Positions 59,118 through 64,000 of a stretch of DNA of 64,000 nucleotides are shown here, in pieces. The first letter of the stretch is position 1. Each line of letters begins with the position of its first letter. Under the pieces are notes generated by a model. That model made no database searches. It was not told where the DNA came from and was given only the letters and a program-made list of their open reading frames with translations. This DNA is from Nocardioides palaemonis (lineage in GTDB: Bacteria; Actinomycetota; Actinomycetes; Propionibacteriales; Nocardioidaceae). The DNA lies in NCBI RefSeq assembly GCF_018275325.1, contig NZ_JAGVQR010000003.1, forward strand, positions 310,001 through 374,000, written 5' to 3'. Position numbers and translations under genes: made by a program.

Positions 59118-59633
59118 CTGCGCGCGGTGGAAGTCGTAGTGCTGCGTCGCGTAGCGGTAGACCTGCTCGAGCGTCATCGTCTCCTGGAAGAACGGGTCCC
59201 AGTCGACCGGGAAGTGCATCCCACGGGCCATCGCCGCGTCGGACTCGGCGTCCAGGCGTCGATGAAGCCGGTCGATGGTGCGGTCGAACTGACGCGTCAG
59301 CCGAGGACCGTGGAAGACCAGGGCGCCTCCGACAGCACCCGCGTAGTTGATGTGATGGAAGGGTCGTGTGCCCGCGTTCAAGGTGGCGGCGAAGGTGCGG
59401 CTGAACGGGTCCGGTAGCTGTCCGAGGAGTCGCACCAGCGGAAGCAGCCGACGGACGAGCAGGTACCCGAACGCCATGTGCCACAGCATCTGACCGTTCG
59501 TCCACCGGGTCCCGTTCGTTCGTCGGCGTAGATCGTCCGGGGTGGCGCGAGAGACGAGTTGGTGCAGGTCGGTGCGCACCCGCTCCAGCTCGGCGTGGAT
59601 GCTCGCCCGGTCGACCGGCTCTTGCGACACCAT
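59118..59633 (-). CDS. DinB-family protein fused at its C-terminus to a restriction-gene remnant
   Basis: Residues 1-172 of a long frame from the ATG at 59633 (MVSQEPVDRASIHAEL) form a near-complete DinB-like four-helix protein: LRRRTNGTRWTNGQMLWHMAFGYLLVRRLLPLVRLLG with a metal-binding His, and VYRYATQHYDFHRAQ with the last His pair. A normal DinB would stop a few residues later, but here the frame continues into helicase sequence. The stop was lost by a deletion joint at about 59062-59117. It may still make a usable DinB domain. Confidence 0.7.
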
Positions 59634-59781
59634 GAGGCAGTCTCCCGCCTGCGGAACCCCCTGAGAACAGCAACCACGCACCGTTGCCGGCGAGGGGTGT
59701 CGACTCGGCACCCAGGTGGGACAGTGGAGGTCCGGAGACAAACCCAAGCCGTCTCCAGCTCAAGCCGATGAGGAGCTCTAC

Positions 59782-60081
59782 GTGCAGGTCGAGCTGTTGT
59801 ACTTCGACGGGTGCCCGAACTGGCAGGTCGCCGACCAGCGCCTCCAGGAGGCGCTCTCTCTGGCGGGCCGGGATGACGTCACAGTGCACCGGCGGTGCGT
59901 CGAGACCCCTGAGCAGGCCGGCGAGCTGGGTTTCATCGGCTCTCCCAGCATCCGCATCAACGGACGAGACCCGTTCGTCACTGGCGGCGAACAGGTCGGA
60001 CTGTCGTGCCGCATGTACCCCACGCCGGCTGGCCTGAGGGGCTCACCGGAGGTCGAGCAGCTCGTGGAGGCGTTGTCGTGA
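59782..60081 (+). CDS. Thioredoxin-like DF-family protein
   Basis: Protein of 99 residues; GTG at 59782 has GAGGAG upstream. VELLYFDGCPNWQVADQRLQEAL has the CPNW motif of the DF family, whose members carry Cys or selenocysteine there (here a TGC Cys). GELGFIGSPSIRINGRDPFV is the second conserved block. These occur with mercury or organomercury genes. The stop overlaps the GTG of the next gene (GTGA). Confidence 0.72.
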   Translation: MQVELLYFDGCPNWQVADQRLQEALSLAGRDDVTVHRRCVETPEQAGELGFIGSPSIRINGRDPFVTGGEQVGLSCRMYPTPAGLRGSPEVEQLVEALS

Positions 60082-60302
60082 GGAAGGGTCTCCTCGTCGT
60101 GGTCGGGGCGTACGTCGCGGTAGCCGGGGGCACTCGCGTTGCGGAAGCTCTCGGAGCGAGGTGTTGCGGATGTCCGGAAGACTGCTGGTGCCGCCGTCCC
60201 GGCGTGAGCCTGTTCCGGTGGGTGTTCCCGTGGCGTCACAAGCTGTTGGAGCCTGAAACCCAAGGCGAGGTCGAGCACGCCGCCGCTGGCGGCCTGCGGT
60301 AG
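60078..60302 (+). CDS. Small Cys-rich membrane-linked protein
   Basis: Protein of 74 residues, GTG overlapping the previous stop. An N-terminal hydrophobic segment KGLLVVVGAYVAVAGGT is followed by ALGARCCGCPEDCWCRRPG, five Cys in ten residues. The rest is basic and then acidic. The cluster could bind a soft metal such as Hg, Cd or Cu; function inferred from Cys pattern only. Confidence 0.65.
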   Translation: MRKGLLVVVGAYVAVAGGTRVAEALGARCCGCPEDCWCRRPGVSLFRWVFPWRHKLLEPETQGEVEHAAAGGLR

Positions 60303-60333
60303 ATCAAGCGCTGCCTGGGGTCCTGCGAACCGG

Positions 60334-60669
60334 TCAGACGGGTCGCGGCGCGTACATGATGACGGCGACCCCGACCAGGCACACGAGCGCTCCGACAATG
60401 TCGTAGCGGTCGGGCCGGAACCCGTCCATGACCATGCCCCACGCCAGGGAACCCGCGACGAACACGCCGCCGTACGCGGCGAGGATGCGGCCGAAGTTCG
60501 CGTCGGGCTGGAGCGTGGCGACGAACCCGTACAGGCCGAGTGCGATGACGCCGGCGCCGACCCACAGCCAGCCGCGGTGTTCGCGAACGCCCTGCCACAC
60601 GAGCCAGGCGCCGCCGATTTCGGCGACGGCTGCGAGGGCGAACAGGAGCAGGGACTTCGCGACGGTCAT
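60334..60669 (-). CDS. YnfA family membrane protein
   Basis: Protein of 111 residues with four helices: [36 protein letters not shown], then [63 protein letters not shown]. This is the UPF0060/YnfA pattern throughout, a relative of small multidrug-resistance exporters. It is on the same strand as the metal-response operon and separated from it by 83 bases. Confidence 0.9.
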   Translation of the reverse strand: MTVAKSLLLFALAAVAEIGGAWLVWQGVREHRGWLWVGAGVIALGLYGFVATLQPDANFGRILAAYGGVFVAGSLAWGMVMDGFRPDRYDIVGALVCLVGVAVIMYAPRPV

Positions 60670-60752
60670 GCGTGCAGTCTCCCAACCAGAGTGCGGCCGC
60701 GTGGCGACGGCCGCGCTGTGGTCGAGTCTGGAGCTCTGGTTCGAGCTAGTGG

Positions 60753-61079
60753 TCAGGCGTCGTCGGTGGTGCGCGTGGGTCCGAGCTCGACGAGCTCAGG
60801 GACGCTGGCGGTTGGGTCGGTTGGCGCGCAGGACATGCGTCGCACGCGCGCACGGCGGGTGAGCACCGCGGCGACAGTGAGCAGGCCGACGACGAAGGCG
60901 AACACGACACCGGCGAACACGAGCGTGACCGCTGTGGCGGCGAAGCCGGCCACACCGAGGAACCCGACAATGGGAGCTGCGCAGCACACGGCACAGGCGG
61001 CTGCTGCGGCGCCGACGAGGTGATGGTTGCCGGGCCGGTCGCCCGTGGCGCCGCTGTCGGCGTCGGGGGCCTCGGTCAT
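60753..61079 (-). CDS. Small membrane protein with vicinal-Cys motif, metal-transport-like
   Basis: Protein of 108 residues from the ATG at 61079 with GAGGA upstream. Two helices, [28 protein letters not shown] and [24 protein letters not shown]. The vicinal Cys (CC) before a Pro in helix 1 resembles MerT/MerF uptake proteins, though it is not a clear family member. It follows the MerR-type gene after a three-base overlap. Confidence 0.7.
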   Translation of the reverse strand: MTEAPDADSGATGDRPGNHHLVGAAAAACAVCCAAPIVGFLGVAGFAATAVTLVFAGVVFAFVVGLLTVAAVLTRRARVRRMSCAPTDPTASVPELVELGPTRTTDDA

Positions 61080-61600
61080 CGGTGCGTCCTCGAGCTCGCC
61101 CGGCTGCTCGTCGCGGGTGCGTGCGCGCTGTCGGGGTGGAGGGTGATGGCCTCGAACGGGATCGGGCAGCACTGCGATGACGCGCAGGCCAGGAGGTCGT
61201 CGCAGCCGGCGTCGAGTGCGGCGGTGAGGTTGTCGCGGATGGCGGTGAGGTCGGCGATGCGTTCCTCGACTTCGACGAGCTTGGTGCGGGCGCGTTGCTG
61301 GAGTCCGGCGTCGATGCGCCTTCCGTGGCGGTGCCGGCCGAGCTCGAGCAGGTCGGAGATCTCGTCGAGGGTGAATCCGAGGCGTTGGGCGGCCTTGATG
61401 ACCCTGAGCACGGTGACGGTCTCGGGTGGGTAGAGCCGGTGTCCTCCCGGGCTGCGGTCGGGGGTGGCGAGGAGGCCGCGGCGTTCGTAGTAGCGCAGCG
61501 TCTCGATGTTGAGGCCGGCGGCGGCCGCGACTTGACCGCGACGCATCCCTGCCGTGTCGGCGACCCCTCCCCCGGGCGTCTGGGCCTCGGGGGCGCTCAT
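61076..61600 (-). CDS. MerR family transcriptional regulator
   Basis: Protein of 174 residues. N-terminal winged helix: RRGQVAAAAGLNIETLRYYERRGLLATPDRSPGGHRLYPPETVTVLRVIKAAQRLGFTLDEISDLL. A coiled helix follows, with a Cys-rich metal-binding end, AGCDDLLACASSQCCPI. A His/Thr-rich tail then closes the protein. Its ATG overlaps the previous stop (ATGA at 61597-61600). It probably activates the promoter at 61979-62009. Confidence 0.9.
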   Translation of the reverse strand: MSAPEAQTPGGGVADTAGMRRGQVAAAAGLNIETLRYYERRGLLATPDRSPGGHRLYPPETVTVLRVIKAAQRLGFTLDEISDLLELGRHRHGRRIDAGLQQRARTKLVEVEERIADLTAIRDNLTAALDAGCDDLLACASSQCCPIPFEAITLHPDSAHAPATSSRASSRTHR

Positions 61601-61971
61601 GATGCTGCGGCCAGCACGGCGCGGGCGCGGTCGAGGAGTCCTGTGAGGACGTTGGCGTGTGCGGGCGGCACCTCGATGTCCAGGCTCACGTGGCCGGGTT
61701 GGGGCTCGCCGACGGTGAAGGTGAAGAACGAGCAGCAGGCGGTCTCCGCTTCGGAGAGCTGGCGGGCGCGGTGCGCGAGCTCGTTGTTGCCGGTCAACAC
61801 CAAGTGCGCGTACGTGTCGCTGGGCTGGTTGATCGAGAGCAGCGACGTGGTGAACAGGTCGTCGAACTCCGCGACGCGTAGCGGCCGATCGGCGGTTGGG
61901 AGGGTGCATGCCTCGACGTCGGCCCATGCCAACCCGGTGCCGGGGGCGTCGCCGCTGGTGCTCTGGTCCAT
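61597..61971 (-). CDS. Unknown protein of MerR-associated operon (CCSFF motif)
   Basis: Protein of 124 residues from the ATG at 61971. The conserved part is HRARQLSEAETACCSFFTFTVGEPQPGHVSLDIEVPPAHANVLTGLLDRA, with a vicinal Cys pair (ETACCSFFTF). It is found as first gene next to MerR regulators in actinobacterial metal loci, by memory; no activity is known. It may be a metal-binding chaperone. Confidence 0.7.
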   Translation of the reverse strand: MDQSTSGDAPGTGLAWADVEACTLPTADRPLRVAEFDDLFTTSLLSINQPSDTYAHLVLTGNNELAHRARQLSEAETACCSFFTFTVGEPQPGHVSLDIEVPPAHANVLTGLLDRARAVLAAAS

Positions 61972-61978
61972 GGGCCCA

Positions 61979-62009
61979 CGGTAAGCCTGTACCCGGGTAC
62001 AGGATGCAA
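61979..62009 (-). promoter_or_regulatory. MerR-type promoter with 19-bp spacer and palindromic operator
   Basis: On the minus strand TTGCAT (-35, 62009-62004), then 19 bases, then TTACCG (-10, 61984-61979). The spacer contains the perfect 18-bp palindrome CCTGTACCCGGGTACAGG (61986-62003). Over-long spacers with a central dyad are the hallmark of MerR-activated promoters. The first ATG is at 61971. Confidence 0.85.
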
Positions 62010-62165
62010 GAGTTGGTCGAGGTCCCTTCAACGCCGGCGTCGGTTCGCTGCCAGAAGTCGGGCCTTTCGACCCTACGGACGAGACCCATCCGGCACAGCC
62101 GCGAGAGGCCCCCCGCCTGATGAAGTAGAAGCGAGGTGACAAGGCCGTCGAGCGAGGTGAGTGCG

Positions 62166-62444
62166 ATGTGGGGCGACTACAACGAGATGCACGACGGGTA
62201 CGGCTTCGGCTGGTTCGCCATGCTCGTTCTGCTGTTGGTGCTCGTTGGGTTGGCCGTGGCACTGCTCGTGGTGTTTCTGCGAAGTCCGGGACGCCCTTCT
62301 GGACGCGACTCGGCCGGCTCGTCACCCGGCGCTACTACCGGATCGTCCGAGGCAGCACTGATCCTGCGGCGGCGGTTCGCGGCGGGCGAGATCGACGAAG
62401 ACGAGTTCCGGCGTCGGATGGCTGCCCTGTCCGAACCCGCCTAG
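62166..62444 (+). CDS. SHOCT-domain membrane protein
   Basis: Protein of 92 residues from the ATG at 62166 (GAGGTGA upstream). One membrane helix (WFAMLVLLLVLVGLAVALLVVFL), a Ser/Gly-rich linker, and a C-terminal SHOCT motif ILRRRFAAGEIDEDEFRRRMAAL. The stop codon TAG spans the insertion-sequence boundary; the same TAG would result without the element. Common near metal-resistance genes, with no assigned role. Confidence 0.85.
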   Translation: MWGDYNEMHDGYGFGWFAMLVLLLVLVGLAVALLVVFLRSPGRPSGRDSAGSSPGATTGSSEAALILRRRFAAGEIDEDEFRRRMAALSEPA

Positions 62445-62490
62445 GGCGTGTCTCCCAAGTCCGGGCTGGTAGGGCTGTTTTGATGCGGTC

Positions 62491-62883
62491 ATGTCTCGCG
62501 AACGGGTCCTGACCGACGCTCAGTGGGAGCGGATCGCGCCGTTCATGCCGTCGACGGACGGCGTGAAGTCCCGGCCCTTCCGCGACCACCGCCAGGTCGT
62601 CGAGGGCGTGATCTACCGCTTCCGCACCGGCATCGCATGGCGCGATCTCCCGTCATCCTTCGGGCCATGGCAAACGGTGTGGAAGCGCCACCACCGCTTC
62701 TCCACCGACGGCACATGGGACAAGATCCACGCCCGCCTCCTCGCCGAGGCAGACGCCGCAGGCGACATCGACTGGATGGTCAGCGTGGACTCCACCATCA
62801 ACCGCGCCCACCAGCACGCCACCACCCTGCGCCGCGTCGAGGAGCCCGCCGGCCGCCGCGCCAAGCACGACACAGGGGGCTGA
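62491..62883 (+). CDS. IS5-family transposase, first part (OrfA)
   Basis: 130 residues: MSRERVLTDAQWERIAPFMPSTDG, then VIYRFRTGIAWRDLPSSFGPWQTVWKRHHRFSTDGTWDKI, and the first catalytic Asp in WMVSVDSTINRAHQHA. The frame stops at TGA after AKHDTGG. The rest of the protein is in another frame (from 62885). Confidence 0.88.
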   Translation: MSRERVLTDAQWERIAPFMPSTDGVKSRPFRDHRQVVEGVIYRFRTGIAWRDLPSSFGPWQTVWKRHHRFSTDGTWDKIHARLLAEADAAGDIDWMVSVDSTINRAHQHATTLRRVEEPAGRRAKHDTGG

Positions 62884-62884
62884 T

Positions 62885-63406
62885 TCGAACTACAAGAATC
62901 CGCGGGAAGAACCACCCGATCACGCCCTGGGCCGTTCTCGCGGAGGCTTGTCGACGAAGATCCATCAACTCGTCGACGGCCGCGGACGACCACTCGTGGT
63001 CAACCTGACGCCCGGCCAAGCCGGCGACTCGCCAATGCTGAAACCGATGCTGGCACAGCTCGCGATCAAGCGCCTCGGACCAGGCCGTCCCCGGACCCGC
63101 CCCGATGCACTGCTGGGCGACAAGGCGTACTCCTCCCGCGCGATCCGGACCGAGCTCCGCACCCGCGGGATCAAAGCCGTGATCCCGCAGCCCTCCGATC
63201 AGATCCGGCACCGCAAGAACCGCGGATCCGCGGGCGGCAGGCCTCCAGGCTTCGACGCCAAGACCTACAAGGGACGCAACGTCATCGAACGGTCCTTCAA
63301 CGACCACAAGCAATGGCGCGGGATCGCCACCCGCTACGACAAGCTCGCAACCGTCTACCGAGGAGCGGTCGTCCTACGAGCCATCACCATCTGGCTCGCG
63401 ACTTAA
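62885..63406 (+). CDS. IS5-family transposase, second part (OrfB)
   Basis: Continuation from SNYKNPREEPPDHALGRSRGGLSTKIHQLVD. The second catalytic Asp is in ALLGDKAYSSRAIR and the Glu in NVIERSFNDHKQWRGIATRYDKLA, so the DDE triad is complete if the halves are joined. Moving from the first frame needs a +1 (or -2) shift near the G-run at 62874-62884. Whether this is programmed, as in IS427-group members, or a mutation cannot be told. Confidence 0.85.
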   Translation, partial: SNYKNPREEPPDHALGRSRGGLSTKIHQLVDGRGRPLVVNLTPGQAGDSPMLKPMLAQLAIKRLGPGRPRTRPDALLGDKAYSSRAIRTELRTRGIKAVIPQPSDQIRHRKNRGSAGGRPPGFDAKTYKGRNVIERSFNDHKQWRGIATRYDKLATVYRGAVVLRAITIWLAT

Positions 63407-63494
63407 GAGACACGCCCTAGATGCTGACGAATCGCGCTAGACGCCGGCTCAGACACGTTGGGTGGAAGTTGAGCGCGACAGTCACCGGTCGACT

Positions 63495-64000
63495 TCATGT
63501 CAGGCGTGGTCGCTGGCTGGCGATCTCAAACACGTCGAGGTTTGCTGTCTGCTGATTGCCTGCGTCAACGGCGGGCGCACAGCAGTCGTCGCTGCAGCCC
63601 TCGTCGGAGCTGCACCCGCACGCGGCGTCCTCCTGGTCGCTGCCGTGGCGGGTGGAGCCGATGGCGCCGCAGCAGCCTTCGCCGCGCAATGCTTCGCGGC
63701 CTTCCTTGACCGCGACCGCGGCGATGACGAGACCGGCGATGGGGTCGGCCCACGACCACCCGAGCGTCGCGTTCAGTAGCAGCCCGACGAGGAGCACGGC
63801 CGAGAGGTAGGTGCACAGCAGCGTCTGGGTGGAGTCCGCGACGACCGCGTTCGAGCCGAGGGCCTTGCCGGTGCGGCGTTGCGCCCACGACAGGAACGGC
63901 ATGATGGCCAGCGACGCGATGGCCAGCCCGATGCCGACCGGGGAGTCGTCGGGGTTGTGGTCGCCGAGCAGTGCCCGCACGGACTCGAAGGTCACGTACG
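63495..64000 (-). CDS. Cation transporter with Cys-rich tail, C-terminal part (cut by right edge)
   Basis: Open to the window edge, so the start is outside. The visible part has CDF-like helices (GIGLAIASLAIMPFLSWAQRRTGKALGSNAVVADSTQTLLCTYLSAVLLVGLLL and WADPIAGLVIAAVAVKEGREALRGE); the ADSTQT part resembles helix V metal site of such exporters. The tail has a dense Cys cluster: GEGCCGAIGSTRH and ACGCSSDEGCSDDCCAPAV. The cluster may chelate the exported metal. Metal not assignable. Confidence 0.8.
   Translation of the reverse strand, partial: YVTFESVRALLGDHNPDDSPVGIGLAIASLAIMPFLSWAQRRTGKALGSNAVVADSTQTLLCTYLSAVLLVGLLLNATLGWSWADPIAGLVIAAVAVKEGREALRGEGCCGAIGSTRHGSDQEDAACGCSSDEGCSDDCCAPAVDAGNQQTANLDVFEIASQRPRLT

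Larger units (their letters stand above)
62444..63417. mobile_element. IS5-family insertion sequence
   Basis: Element of about 974 bases with terminal inverted repeats GGGCGTGTCTCCCAAGTC at left (62444) and GACTTAAGAGACACGCCC at right (ends 63417). TA flanks both sides, giving a likely TA target duplication; the full flank is CTAG on each side. It holds one transposase gene in two frames. Confidence 0.88.

Noticed and set aside
1..64000. rRNA genes, CRISPR arrays, prophage structural genes, large biosynthetic clusters
   Set aside because: None were found on either strand by reading motifs. The BTAD-type regulator is not next to any biosynthetic genes.

Overview
The window is about 70% GC and carries genes with GTG/TTG starts, GTGA/ATGA start-stop overlaps, F420-type (LLM) oxidoreductases, a DUF5709 protein and an actinobacterial-style phenylacetate (paa) cluster. 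This points to a high-GC actinobacterium, most like Nocardioides or a close relative. The genus is inferred from gene content and style, not from an rRNA.

Layout of the chromosomal part (1-54.1 kb). 1-3.2 kb: a NarL/DesK-type two-component system (response regulator cut by the left edge) divergent from an ABC-2 exporter pair. 3.2-6.9 kb: S4 RNA-binding protein, DUF445 membrane protein, a small cytidylyltransferase and a secreted HEFFH metalloprotease. 6.9-11.3 kb: a TetR repressor divergent from an operon of acyl-CoA dehydrogenase, SDR, APH-fold kinase and histidine phosphatase, which looks like a 4-hydroxyacyl-CoA/fatty-acid catabolic unit. 11.3-17 kb: SDR, lipoprotein, APH-fold kinase, a frameshifted SGNH hydrolase, a palindromic intergenic repeat block, DUF5709 and a SNF2 helicase. 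17.2-24.3 kb: the complete phenylacetyl-CoA pathway entry, paaABCDE and paaI with divergent paaZ and a TetR regulator. 24.3-29.6 kb: small proteins, SDR, F420-type enzyme, a BTAD-type regulator and a second two-component system. 29.8-37.5 kb: a giant secreted animal-type haem peroxidase with RTX repeats, divergent from a Tat-exported multicopper oxidase. This pair is the most unusual part of the window and resembles known Mn(II)-oxidising enzyme types. 37.5-48.1 kb: LLM oxidoreductase, CDF efflux protein, GntR regulator with ACC deaminase, a racemase, GNAT, an FAD-oxidoreductase/TTC38-like fusion, and a LysR/EamA pair. 48.1-54.1 kb: a persulfide-response locus (CsoR/CstR-type repressor, thioredoxin, persulfide dioxygenase-rhodanese) with three matching operators, followed by an MMPL exporter, a molybdopterin oxidoreductase and a ferredoxin reductase.

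From about 54.1 kb to the right edge the content changes to accessory DNA. The boundary has a strong terminator followed by a 12-bp piece resembling the 3' end of a tRNA gene, so it looks like an attachment-site scar. The island holds small unknown proteins, a decayed type ISP restriction-modification gene fused in frame to a DinB-family gene, a DF-family thioredoxin-like protein with a Cys-rich partner, YnfA, a MerR-controlled metal-response operon with a 19-bp promoter spacer, a SHOCT protein, an IS5-family insertion sequence sitting in that gene's stop codon, and a metal-cation transporter cut by the right edge.

The two ends are incomplete genes. I saw no rRNA, complete tRNA or CRISPR array.
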